Assembly: GCA_902627805.1 (NCBI GenBank)
Contig: CACOKN010000001.1
Location: 124,001-188,000 of the forward strand
Direction of reading: 5' to 3'
Source: an uncultured Pelagibacteraceae bacterium
GTDB taxonomy: Bacteria; Pseudomonadota; Alphaproteobacteria; Pelagibacterales; Pelagibacteraceae
DNA: 64,000 nucleotides
Below are positions 35,001 to 43,137 of this stretch, in pieces. The position numbers and the translations under genes were made by a program. The first letter of the stretch is position 1. Each line of letters begins with the position of its first letter. The notes under the pieces are model-generated. The model ran no database searches, had not been told where the DNA came from, and worked only from the letters and a program-made list of their open reading frames with translations.

Positions 35001-38000
35001 TCATCACCTAAAACATCTCCATCATGTTCACCATGAACATCAATCAAATTAAATGGACTGACTAATTCGTATTCATGAACATCATCACTATTATAACCCA
35101 TCATAAACATTTTAGTTCCATGTTTATTGAATAAAAGACTGAAAGGTTCGGTATCAACATCAGTAGATCCATCATTTGGATCCTTTCTTATATTATATTC
35201 ACCGACATAAGTTCCGGTTGATACATCGTAGGCAGTTGATAATTTGTATTCTGTAATATCTTTACCTTGACCTCCCACAACAAACATTCTTGTTCCGTCA
35301 ATATTGAATTCTATATCTCTAGGCGAAGACTCTTTTGCAGATATATCTAAACGATTAGAATCTGAACGAGATGCTGTTGAAAGATCATATGCGGTTGAAA
35401 GATGAATTTCCTCAATGTTACCACCAGCAAAACCTGCTACAAATAATTTTGTTCCATCATTGTTAAATCTAATTCCACATGCCCTAGTATCTCCAGCTGC
35501 AAATTCTACTACACTACCAGTTTGCGTGCTAACATCATAAGCAGTTCCAAGTGTATATTGAAAAATTTTAGCCGCATCGCCACCACTTACATATAATTTT
35601 GTTCCATCGTTATTAAAAGTTAAACCAAATGGTTCATCTGTTTGGCTGCTAACATCTAACTTTTGAGCGTCACCCTGATAGGTTGCAGTTGAAACATCAT
35701 AAGCAGTAGACAAGTGATATTCTTTTATTGCATCACCATCATTTCCTCCATGAAACATTCTTGTGCCGTCATTATTAAAGGCTAAGCCCGCAGTATTTCC
35801 TTCACCTGACACAGCTGACATATCAAATACGTCATTTGCATCATAGGTAATTGCTGCAGTTGTAATACTATTTGCACTAGCTCCATCACTAACTGTAAGA
35901 GTGCCATCCTCATTTACAATCCCTGTGTTGTTTGCTGCAACAGGAGCAGAATTAACTGTTATGGTTAATGTTGCAGTGGTTGTTGCAGTACCGTCGTATA
36001 ATGTATAGGTAAATACATCAGTTCCTCCAGTGCTACCTGCTATATATTGATATGTTCCATCTGCACCGATTCTTAAAGTACCATAACTACCTGTTACAGA
36101 AGTATAACCCGAACTATAAGTAGTTCCAGGATTGACATCCGTCGCGCTACCACCAGCTGTAGTAGCTGTAATACTATATACACTTAAAGATGCATGAGCA
36201 TCTACATCAGTGTCATTATGTAAAACGTCTGAACTTCCATCTGTTACAGTTAAAGTTTGACTAGCTGCAACACTATTAGTATCGTTATTAGCAACTGGGT
36301 TATCATTGATACCTATTATAGTTATAGTAATAACTGCTATGTCTGTTCCACCATTTCCATCTGAAACAGTATAGTTAAAACTTTCAGTAACCATATCACC
36401 TGGGTCTAAAGCATCAGCAGCAGCAGTATTAGCTGCATAAGTGTAAGAACCATTTGCATTTAAAGTTAATTGACCATAGGTACCTGTCAAAGCTTGCCCC
36501 ACAGTTCCAGCTGTTCCACTTCCCTCTGATGATCCCAATCTGACTGATGAAACTGACAAAGTATCACCATCTTGGTCAGTGTCTTGACTATCTGCATCAT
36601 TGGTGGTGATTACATCTCCTGTATATATGCCCGAATAAGTACATAAACTAAAAGGTGATGTAAGTGCATATTCGTTTACTTCATCCCCACTATTTCCTAC
36701 AATAAACATCTTAGACCCATCATTATTAAATGCTATTCCAGATGGATTTACCTCTTGACTGCTTACTCCAAGAAAACATACATGGCTTGCTGTTGAAATA
36801 TCAAAACCAGTAGTTAATTTATATTCATCTACTCCATTACCACGTGTTCCAACTATGAACATTCTAGTACCATCAGTATTAAATTCTATACCAAATGGCT
36901 CATCATCATAATCATCAAGATCTAAAGATCGCACAAGATTTATTGTAGATGAAAGATCAAAACCTACTGAAAGCGAATATTCATATATAAAATCAGTATT
37001 ATTACCAGTGATGAACATTTTTGTACCATCGTTATTAAAATCAAGACCAAAAGGATTACCATCTTGACTAGAGACACTGTAAGTAGTCTCAGGTGTAGTA
37101 CCATTTGCAGTTGTTGTAATGTCAAAAGCTGTATTTAGTAAAAATTCTTTTACCCCAAAACTGCTTAGGGTAAACATTTTTTTTCCATCGCTACTAAACT
37201 TTACACTCATGGCATCACCACCAAAAGCAAATCTGTCTCTATAAGATGCTGTAGATACATCGAAGGCAGTAGTAAGTGTGTACTCGTTTATGTCATTACC
37301 AGTAGTTCCTGTGACATACATTTTTGTACCATCGTTATTAAAAGTTATACCCCTTGGAGCTGTATCTTCACTCGAAACATCTTTTGGACTTGAGTCATGT
37401 GTTATTGCAGATACACTTGATGGATTATCTCCATCATCGACAGTTAAAGTTGAATTTTCATTTACAGTTCCAGAATCATCTCGAGCAACTGGGTCCCTAT
37501 TACCTTGCGCTGCTGTAATTACACGAATGTAATCACCTTTATCACCATTCTTAGCTCCTAATCTTAATGTTGTTTTATTAGAACCAATTGATACCCAATC
37601 CCCACTTGTAGTTTGGTCAGAAGTACTATTTGCATAAAAAACAAAATCCTCAAAAGTTCTACCATTATATCCAGTATTCCCATGCGTTGGATAAGTTGCT
37701 CCTGATTTAGAAATATTATTATAAAAAATGGTATTTGAATTTTGCGTAAAGATACCATAGATCTCATTTGTAAATTCTATTTCACCAATGATACTTGTTC
37801 TATCACTAGTGCCATGATCATCATTTAAAAAAACTAAATAAGAATTTACTGCGAAATTCGCAGTATTTAGTGATACGTTTTGATTTCCATCATCATCGTA
37901 ATCTAAAACTAGTGAACCTGCATTACTTACATTCTCACTTTCAAGAGCAACAATAAAATCTTGTCCACTCGTTGAACGTTGTCCACTAGAATTTTGTGCT

Positions 38001-38776
38001 CTAGCTCTAAAATCTGTTGCACTTGGTTTTTCCTCTACATTTGAATTAATACTTGAAATACCATTTTGTAATAATGAGTGATCGTACTCAACAACTTTGA
38101 CATTTTGTGTTTCAACAATACCAATTTTTTTCTCTAATTCCCAGTCACCACCTTTACCAGTGACATCATCTGATGCCGCAATATCAGCTTTAGTAATTTC
38201 TGAAATTTTACTGATTAAAACTTTACCACCTTCTGTGCTTGCAACATTACATCCATAGAATAAAATATCTCCGTCTTCCGTCAAAGATTGACCTATCGAT
38301 CTCAACGTTTGGTTGTATGATTGAATGGTATCGTTTGAAAGTGTTGCATTACCGAATAAAATTTTTCCAGCACTACCATGACCAATTATATGTAATGAGG
38401 AAATTTCTTGATCATTTTTAAGAACTTTATCAATCTTTTTAAAACCATCCTCGCTAGATTGGATTAGATAAACTTCCGTATCTTTATTAAAGGCATTAAT
38501 CAAAGTTTGATAATCTTGTACCTGCGAGTCTATAAATACAACTTGTTTTCGATCGTTTCTTTTTTGATCTCTTGCCAATTGATCAAATGGAAGTTTTTGA
38601 GAATTATCATCAATTTTATGCTCTGAAAATTTTGATATTTTTTGAGTATTTTTATTTAATAATTTATCTTTACTTCTTTCATCTATTACATCTAGTGCTG
38701 TGGAAGCTCCAGCACCATCAAGCATGATTCTTTGTTCTAATGCTTCAATGAATATTTTTTTTTTATTATTCTTCAT
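32084..38776 (-). CDS. Giant repeat-rich surface protein with LEPR-XLL-like motif and DUF4347 domain
   Basis: 2230 residues with no classical signal peptide. The N-terminus carries ALEQRIMLDGA (12-22), a variant of the LEPR-XLL motif of large surface proteins. A DUF4347 domain spans about 78-235 (LHIIGHGSAGKILFGN, ILFYGCNVAS). Two arrays of five roughly 48-residue propeller-like repeats follow (about 466-706 and 983-1246), alternating with VCBS/cadherin-like beta domains up to about 1880. A Lys/Glu/Arg helix (1886-1930) and two dystroglycan-cadherin-like modules (about 1946-2043, 2121-2186; LPDWIKINPKTG and LPEWIEYNSKTG) end the chain. Asp-rich loops suggest Ca2+ binding. It is probably a surface adhesin exported by the adaptor genes downstream. 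Confidence 0.88.
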   Translation of the reverse strand: MKNNKKKIFIEALEQRIMLDGAGASTALDVIDERSKDKLLNKNTQKISKFSEHKIDDNSQKLPFDQLARDQKRNDRKQVVFIDSQVQDYQTLINAFNKDTEVYLIQSSEDGFKKIDKVLKNDQEISSLHIIGHGSAGKILFGNATLSNDTIQSYNQTLRSIGQSLTEDGDILFYGCNVASTEGGKVLISKISEITKADIAASDDVTGKGGDWELEKKIGIVETQNVKVVEYDHSLLQNGISSINSNVEEKPSATDFRARAQNSSGQRSTSGQDFIVALESENVSNAGSLVLDYDDDGNQNVSLNTANFAVNSYLVFLNDDHGTSDRTSIIGEIEFTNEIYGIFTQNSNTIFYNNISKSGATYPTHGNTGYNGRTFEDFVFYANSTSDQTTSGDWVSIGSNKTTLRLGAKNGDKGDYIRVITAAQGNRDPVARDDSGTVNENSTLTVDDGDNPSSVSAITHDSSPKDVSSEDTAPRGITFNNDGTKMYVTGTTGNDINEYTLTTAFDVSTASYRDRFAFGGDAMSVKFSSDGKKMFTLSSFGVKEFLLNTAFDITTTANGTTPETTYSVSSQDGNPFGLDFNNDGTKMFITGNNTDFIYEYSLSVGFDLSSTINLVRSLDLDDYDDEPFGIEFNTDGTRMFIVGTRGNGVDEYKLTTGFDISTASHVCFLGVSSQEVNPSGIAFNNDGSKMFIVGNSGDEVNEYALTSPFSLCTYSGIYTGDVITTNDADSQDTDQDGDTLSVSSVRLGSSEGSGTAGTVGQALTGTYGQLTLNANGSYTYAANTAAADALDPGDMVTESFNYTVSDGNGGTDIAVITITIIGINDNPVANNDTNSVAASQTLTVTDGSSDVLHNDTDVDAHASLSVYSITATTAGGSATDVNPGTTYSSGYTSVTGSYGTLRIGADGTYQYIAGSTGGTDVFTYTLYDGTATTTATLTITVNSAPVAANNTGIVNEDGTLTVSDGASANSITTAAITYDANDVFDMSAVSGEGNTAGLAFNNDGTRMFHGGNDGDAIKEYHLSTAYDVSTATYQGDAQKLDVSSQTDEPFGLTFNNDGTKLYVSGGDAAKIFQYTLGTAYDVSTQTGSVVEFAAGDTRACGIRFNNDGTKLFVAGFAGGNIEEIHLSTAYDLSTASRSDSNRLDISAKESSPRDIEFNIDGTRMFVVGGQGKDITEYKLSTAYDVSTGTYVGEYNIRKDPNDGSTDVDTEPFSLLFNKHGTKMFMMGYNSDDVHEYELVSPFNLIDVHGEHDGDVLGDDTDANSDSLTVTAVRTGSSEGSGTAGTVGQALTGTYGQLTLNANGSYTYVANQDVTDALDSGDVVTESFNYTVSDGSATDIAVIEITIVGINDTIVGVNDTDSVNEDATITQSSGSSLLVADDTDADDLDTTSTFTITQIQPSGGSASAVSSGSSYNSSGTTVTGTYGTLTLGADGTYTYVADQDAADALDAGDTVTDVFTYTVSDGTSTDTATLTITVTGINDATTAQNDVGVIVEGGTLSVSNGDNANVSGSFDATGEHSGDVIDTSSSSHADSDADADASLTISAIRTGGTEGSGTAGTVGQALDGTYGQLTLNANGSYTYVANKDAANALDTGDSATDVFNYTLSDGGSGSDTATITFTILGSNDAPTAGNETVYINENNIDATHGARTSLNIRKDFAASDFTNYTDPDDDVGIKIKSLPSSGTLTKINNGAEPSVNDTITDITNLRYTPDANSEADDSFTYRAYDGETVQAVTYTISISVNAAPVAVNDTGSITAGDDDATGNVLTNDTDSDDASSALGVRGVGAGAEGSTLANSNVGSAVSGTYGTLTIGSAGAYTYSVTGNDATTALRAGETATDIFSYKVMDDETNAGSKAIDIGTITFTITGIDGDAIGEPDPDEVKKPKKEKREEKRQKRDEDRQLKKLKREKRLERKELKIPKSKLAKRAEFNQGLKLVDLVAESNSLELKDKDLDIYVDKIIAKHSDKALKVKFKVFNDEGKEVQKYYGEMKDGSALPDWIKINPKTGKTKTDIPKGMKMVEFKIIAVDVDNNKKQVTVVIDSKKIAEDKEILKQSRKIVKVNKLEVKNDGSVKINSLKEDGKIDTNKTDVLNNTESFDDLVKTIEPDEFLNFKSQIVEDNFEVKLPWQNLKIFLNNGQELPEWIEYNSKTGEVIAKPPENVESINLKVIFEKPNGELAVKEVKLNFVNENAEDAKKISDNETKFVSLSSQLSKEYSEWDNYGSKLIDRL
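34030..34118 (-). repeat. VCBS module DNA repeat, copy 3
   Basis: About 90 bp coding for GTVGQALDGTYGQLTL and flanks, close in sequence to the stretches at 34855-34950 and 36435-36530. The copies differ by scattered substitutions, many silent, which indicates module duplication within the giant gene followed by divergence. Confidence 0.75.
34855..34950 (-). repeat. VCBS module DNA repeat, copy 2
   Basis: It codes for GTVGQALTGTYGQLTL and flanks. It shares long identical runs with 36435-36530 and 34030-34118, for example the stretch around GCATTTAAAGTTAATTGACC on the plus strand. Confidence 0.75.
35040..35830 (-). repeat. Second array of five propeller-like repeats
   Basis: Five repeats of about 48-55 residues with the cores LAFNNDGTRMFHGG, LTFNNDGTKLYVSG, IRFNNDGTKLFVAG, IEFNIDGTRMFVVG and LLFNKHGTKMFMMG, each followed by an EY/EI-x-LSTAYDVST strand. 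The pattern is that of beta-propeller blades. It is a duplicate of the array at 36659-37381. Confidence 0.8.
36435..36530 (-). repeat. VCBS module DNA repeat, copy 1
   Basis: It codes for GTVGQALTGTYGQLTL and flanks, the N-terminal-most of three close copies in the giant gene (see 34855-34950 and 34030-34118). Confidence 0.75.
36659..37381 (-). repeat. First array of five propeller-like repeats
   Basis: Five repeats with the cores ITFNNDGTKMYVTG, VKFSSDGKKMFTLS, LDFNNDGTKMFITG, IEFNTDGTRMFIVG and IAFNNDGSKMFIVG, each followed by an EY-x-LTTAFDIST-type strand. Residues about 466-706 of the giant protein. Five blades are fewer than in most propellers; the two arrays might also act together. 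Confidence 0.8.
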
Positions 38777-38784
38777 TCAAATAA

Positions 38785-38790
38785 ATTATA
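38785..38790 (-). promoter_or_regulatory. Possible -10 element of the giant surface-protein operon
   Basis: A perfect TATAAT on the minus strand at 38790-38785 lies 8 bp before the start codon. Transcription about 7 bp downstream would give an almost leaderless message. No convincing -35 box is seen, so this is tentative. The 165-bp gap to the divergent tolC-like gene must hold both promoters. Confidence 0.3.
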
Positions 38791-38940
38791 AGTCATATAA
38801 GTCTAATCAAAAACACCTTGCTTCAAAAAGCACCTAATTAAATGTTAAAAAATAGACAAATTTAGTACCATAAAACTTAAAAACCCAAATTGAACATATA
38901 TTGATTTCAATTTAAAGTATATATTATTAACATTTCTAAA

Positions 38941-41472
38941 ATGCTTAATAAAACACTAATTTCGCTACTCGCCTTTTTAATCATATTTTCTTCGTGCGCG
39001 CGTACACCAAAAGAAATTAGTTTAAACGACTCTCAAGAAAGAGTTGATCAAGATATTTTGAAAATTGAACAAATCAAAAAACAAAATGAAACCTGGGAAG
39101 AAAATATTAAAATTGATCTTTATACAGCCATTGCCCTTGCTATTAAAAATAATAGGGAATTAAAGATAAAACAATTAGAGACAGGGATCGCTTATAGACA
39201 ATTAGATAAAGTCGAATTTGAAATGTTACCAGCAATAGCCGCTAATGCCGGTTATTCAGGTAGCGAAAGATACAACGCGAGTGCGAGCGCAACTGTGCCA
39301 AATACTGATTTAGCGGGATCAATTGGAACTTCTTTTTCAACTTCAAGAGAAAGAGATGTTAACAGTCAAGACATTGGTTTTACCTGGAATGCTTTAGACT
39401 TTGGTTTATCATATATTAGAGCAGGTCAAGAAGCTAATCGATATTTGATTACTGAAGAAATGGAAAGAAAGGCTGAACATAATATTGTAAGAGATGTAAT
39501 TAAAGCATATTGGAACACCATTTCAGCGGATAAATTAATAAAAAAATATGATCCTTTATTAGTTGAAGTTGATAAAGCTTTAAATGACTCACAAAAAATT
39601 GAGGAATTATTGTTAACAAAACCGATGGATGCACTTTTATATCAAAAAGAATTATTAGACATTCAACGAGCCCTTCAATCTCAAAAAGAAATATTTATAG
39701 ATGCAAGAATTCAACTTGCAGGATTAATGGGGTTATTGCCAAATCAAAAATTTACTATTGTTCCAACAGAGGATCCTCTTACTATTTTAGATATGAATTT
39801 AGATGGAATGGAAAAATATGCTTTAATTAACAGGCCCGAACTTAGAAAAAGTCACTATGATGAAAAAATATCTATTCAAGAAACAAAAGCGAGTATGTCT
39901 TCTTTATTACCAGGCTTAAATTTTAATGCAGCCTGGACACATTCATCTAATGATCATTTAATGAATAAAACAAATCTTGAATATGGATCCGTCATGGGGG
40001 CGAATTTATTAAACGTTTTTATGTATCCTAAGGTAAAAAGAATTAATGAAACTAATACGGAGGTAATAAAAGAAAAAAGATTAGCTTTATCTATGGCAGT
40101 ATTATCTCAAGTGCATCTAGCAAATATTGATTATTCTTTAGCTCTTGAGGAGTATGATACGGCAGAAAGATATTATCAAGTTTCAAAAAAAATCACAGAA
40201 CAAATTAAGAATGCTCAAAAAATTGCACGATTTGGAAATTTAGAACTTATAAGAGAGCAGGCAAGTTTATTAGTAGCTGAACTGAGATACGATATCGCTT
40301 ATTCTAAATTACAGCATGCAATTGGAAAAATTTACACTTCTGTTGGTCTTGATATTACAAGAGAAAATGTAAAAAATACAAATTTTAAAGACTATGCGTA
40401 TATTATCAAAAATAATTTTAAAACTTCTGGTAAAAGATATTATGCTAAAATTAGAAAACCTATTAAAGATCAAAATCCTATAGTTAAAAAAAATAATGAA
40501 GGTAGAACGAGCCAGTTCTCTTTCTCTGAAAAAACTTTTGATTTAGATGGTGAAGGTAGAACAATATATGATGCCTTATTAAGCAACGACAAACCGCTAC
40601 CAAGCTGGATCACATTTTTACCATCACAAAAAACATTTTTAGTAAATAATTTAGATAAAGATAATACAGAGGAACTAGAGATAAAAGTCATTGCTAAAAA
40701 TATTAATACTAGAATTGAAGATAAGTTTACTTTAATGGTTGATCCCGAACTAAGGGCTACAAGGTTAGAAAATGAGAAGAGGCTTAAAGAACAAAGAAAA
40801 TTAGCTAAAAAAAGAAAACAAGAAGAGATTGAAAGACTTAAGGCTGAAAAAATCTTAGAGGAGAAAAAAGCTAAAGAAAAAGAAGCCTTATTAGCAAGAC
40901 AAAAAGTAGAAGAAACTCTTAAGCAAGAAAAAGAAAAAATATTATTAGAAAAAAAACAAGAAGAAGAATTATTAGCTAAACGGAAAGCTGAAGAACAAAG
41001 AATTATAGAACAACAAAGAGCAGAAGAATTGTTAGCTGAACAAAAAAAATTGGCAGAGGAGCAAAAAAGAGAGGAATTATTAGCTATACAAAAAGCAGAA
41101 GAATTGAGAGTTGAACAAACTGAAAAAATGAAAGAACTTTTAATGGCTCAAAGAAAGCAAATATATTTGCAACTTCCAGAAAATGCTACAGAGGTGCAAT
41201 TTGTAAATACTAATACAAATAAGAGCAATTTGGGTGAAAATTTAATTAATGAATTAAAAAATATAGAGAATAAAATAAACGATGTAATGCTTAATTTAGA
41301 TTTGGACAAGAGATTAGATCTAACAAAAAAAATTGTCCAAGACGTTTTTAAATCAAGTACAGCTACAAAGGAAATTGATCCAAAATATGAAACTTTAAAC
41401 TTACAAATAGTTAATCAAAGAAAATTGCTTGAAGAAATGTTAGACTATTCAAATAAATATACTAGTTATTAA
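38941..41472 (+). CDS. TolC-type outer-membrane lipoprotein with an Ig-like domain and long coiled-coil tail
   Basis: 843 residues, nearly twice a normal TolC. A lipoprotein signal ends at C19 (FLIIFSSC). Residues about 50-480 are an outer-membrane efflux/TolC domain (IALAIKNNRELKIKQLE, INRPELRKSHYDEKIS). Residues about 524-602 form a cadherin/dystroglycan-like module (FDLDGEGRTIYDALL, LPSWITFLPSQKTF) like those at the C-terminus of the giant surface protein. Residues about 602-745 are a Lys/Glu-rich coiled coil, and about 100 further residues follow. It is divergent from the giant-protein operon. It is probably the outer-membrane channel, with an added tail that may hold or guide the exported protein. 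Confidence 0.85.
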   Translation: MLNKTLISLLAFLIIFSSCARTPKEISLNDSQERVDQDILKIEQIKKQNETWEENIKIDLYTAIALAIKNNRELKIKQLETGIAYRQLDKVEFEMLPAIAANAGYSGSERYNASASATVPNTDLAGSIGTSFSTSRERDVNSQDIGFTWNALDFGLSYIRAGQEANRYLITEEMERKAEHNIVRDVIKAYWNTISADKLIKKYDPLLVEVDKALNDSQKIEELLLTKPMDALLYQKELLDIQRALQSQKEIFIDARIQLAGLMGLLPNQKFTIVPTEDPLTILDMNLDGMEKYALINRPELRKSHYDEKISIQETKASMSSLLPGLNFNAAWTHSSNDHLMNKTNLEYGSVMGANLLNVFMYPKVKRINETNTEVIKEKRLALSMAVLSQVHLANIDYSLALEEYDTAERYYQVSKKITEQIKNAQKIARFGNLELIREQASLLVAELRYDIAYSKLQHAIGKIYTSVGLDITRENVKNTNFKDYAYIIKNNFKTSGKRYYAKIRKPIKDQNPIVKKNNEGRTSQFSFSEKTFDLDGEGRTIYDALLSNDKPLPSWITFLPSQKTFLVNNLDKDNTEELEIKVIAKNINTRIEDKFTLMVDPELRATRLENEKRLKEQRKLAKKRKQEEIERLKAEKILEEKKAKEKEALLARQKVEETLKQEKEKILLEKKQEEELLAKRKAEEQRIIEQQRAEELLAEQKKLAEEQKREELLAIQKAEELRVEQTEKMKELLMAQRKQIYLQLPENATEVQFVNTNTNKSNLGENLINELKNIENKINDVMLNLDLDKRLDLTKKIVQDVFKSSTATKEIDPKYETLNLQIVNQRKLLEEMLDYSNKYTSY

Positions 41473-41473
41473 A

Positions 41474-41659
41474 ATGCCAAAATCAAATACCAAAGCTTTA
41501 AGTTTTAAAAGAACACTTAATCTTAATTCTAGTTCAAATCGAATCAATGGAAATATATTTATAAAAAGAAAAACTTTAACTTTAAAAACTCCAAAAACTA
41601 TTAAAGTCAAAGTTGGAAAAAAAATTACTGGAAAAATTTCTTTAAAAAAAGATAAATAA
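41474..41659 (+). CDS. Small very basic protein of unknown function after the TolC-like gene
   Basis: 61 residues, about one third Lys/Arg, with Ser/Thr/Asn and beta-prone repeats (KTLTLKTPKTIKVKVGKK). It has no signal peptide or membrane segment. It begins one base after the TolC-like stop, which suggests translational coupling. It could be a real small protein of the cluster or a chance frame in Lys-rich AT DNA; nothing in it identifies a family. Confidence 0.45.
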   Translation: MPKSNTKALSFKRTLNLNSSSNRINGNIFIKRKTLTLKTPKTIKVKVGKKITGKISLKKDK

Positions 41660-41660
41660 T

Positions 41661-42083
41661 CTAGATCTCACCAATAAAGTGATGAATTATAGTTCTTTGT
41701 TGGGGATTTAATCTATGCTCAAATAAATATATACCTTGCCAAGTACCTAATAATAACTCTTTATTTTTAACACTAAATGAAATTTGATTATTGGTTAGAG
41801 CAGACTTGATGTGTGCCGGCATATCATCTTTTCCCTCAGTGGTGTGAATATATAATTTATTATTCATTGGCACCAACTTATCAAAATAATTAATTAAATC
41901 TGTTTGAACATCTGGATCAGCATTTTCTTGAACAATAATTGAAGCGCTCGTATGTTGTATACTTAAGTTTAAAATTCCATTTTTAAAATTGTTTTTTTTA
42001 ATCCAATTTAATGTTTGATCAGTAAATTCATACAATCGTTGACCATTGGTATCTATTTTAAGATTATAAAATTCTTGTTTCAT
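41661..42083 (-). CDS. yjbQ: YjbQ family protein (UPF0047)
   Basis: 140 residues, the whole YjbQ fold: LSIQHTSASIIVQENADPDV, the HTTEGKDDMPAHIKSAL block and the C-terminal GTWQGIYLFEHR. The conserved histidines could bind a metal or phosphate. Members have been reported to have thiamine-phosphate synthase side activity, but the cellular role is unsettled. The stop is one base after the stop region of the convergent small basic gene, and the start lies 2 bp after the zapE stop, so it is the last gene of that operon. Confidence 0.88.
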   Translation of the reverse strand: MKQEFYNLKIDTNGQRLYEFTDQTLNWIKKNNFKNGILNLSIQHTSASIIVQENADPDVQTDLINYFDKLVPMNNKLYIHTTEGKDDMPAHIKSALTNNQISFSVKNKELLLGTWQGIYLFEHRLNPQQRTIIHHFIGEI

Positions 42084-42084
42084 A

Positions 42085-43137
42085 TTAATAATTTTTTGTT
42101 GTTAACTCAAATAAACGACTAATTGTACGTTTAAATGGTTTTTCTAAAGACTTAGAACTCGACAAATTTTCTAAACTTTGTTCAGCAGTTACTGCTATTG
42201 CTCTATCTTTATCGTAAATTACGTCAATAAGGGTTATAAACCTTTGTTGTTGATTTGAGTTGATATCATTAAATTCTGGTACATTTTCAATTATTATAAA
42301 TTCAGAAATTTCAGCAATTTTTAAATAATCTTCACCTCCTAGGTTTTGATTACATAATTCATCAAAATGAAACTTTGAAATTCCCTCATAAAAATTTTTT
42401 ATTTCAAAACTCCTACCTTTAATATTCAAAGTTTTGGATGACAATTTTTTATTTTTAGTAATTATTCTAGAAAACTTATTTATCTTAAAATTAGTTTCTT
42501 GGTTTAAAGGATGGAAATATCTTCGTTTTTCGTTTTCTTTGCTTTTTCTGTAATCATCGTCAATTATTAGCTCATATTCTGTTGATTTTTCCTGCATTAT
42601 TTGAATAAAGGGTTTAAATTGATCCCTTTGTAGCCCGTCTTTATATAGTTCTGATATTTTTGTGTTCGAGGTGACAATAATCTTTATATTTTGATTAAAC
42701 ATTTCCTGAAATAATTTGCCTAATATCATAGCATCGACAATGTTGGTAACTTGAAATTCATCAAAAAAGATGAGTGAAAATTTTGATTTTAAATCTTTGA
42801 CAAATACAGTAATTACATTCTCCTCATTTTTATCTTTATTATCATGAACAAAATCATGAAAGTTTAACATAAATTCATTAAAGTGAAGACGTTGTTTTTT
42901 TTTATTAATTAAATTAAAAAAAAAATCTAAAATCATAGTTTTTCCAACACCAACTCCACCATAAAGATAAAAACCTTTTTTTGAGGATTGTTTGGAAAAA
43001 AAATTTAAAAAGGTACTTTTAAAATTTTCTTTGTAAAAATTATCTAAATGTTTAACTAAAATTATTTGATTTGGATTTAACTCTAGATTTTGTGTATTAC
43101 AGTGAGTTCTAAATTTTTCCTCAAGATTTAAGGACAT
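42085..43137 (-). CDS. zapE: Cell-division ATPase ZapE (AFG1-like)
   Basis: 350 residues. Walker A in YLYGGVGVGKT (about 54-64), Walker B in LIFFDEFQVTNIVDAM, and the sensor region IIVTSNTKISELY match AFG1/ZapE ATPases, as does LFELTTKNY at the end. ZapE acts on the FtsZ ring under stress in E. coli; the mitochondrial relatives help clear respiratory proteins. The start overlaps the cupin gene stop by one base. Confidence 0.88.
   Translation of the reverse strand: MSLNLEEKFRTHCNTQNLELNPNQIILVKHLDNFYKENFKSTFLNFFSKQSSKKGFYLYGGVGVGKTMILDFFFNLINKKKQRLHFNEFMLNFHDFVHDNKDKNEENVITVFVKDLKSKFSLIFFDEFQVTNIVDAMILGKLFQEMFNQNIKIIVTSNTKISELYKDGLQRDQFKPFIQIMQEKSTEYELIIDDDYRKSKENEKRRYFHPLNQETNFKINKFSRIITKNKKLSSKTLNIKGRSFEIKNFYEGISKFHFDELCNQNLGGEDYLKIAEISEFIIIENVPEFNDINSNQQQRFITLIDVIYDKDRAIAVTAEQSLENLSSSKSLEKPFKRTISRLFELTTKNY

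Noticed and set aside
33140-36560. CRISPR-like or satellite repeat array
   Set aside because: Repeat units are about 300 bp apart, coding and diverged at third positions; they are protein-module duplications, not spaced direct repeats.
38777-38940. Shared operator between the giant-protein operon and the tolC-like gene
   Set aside because: Only a lone TATAAT for the minus strand was seen; no inverted repeat of operator length.
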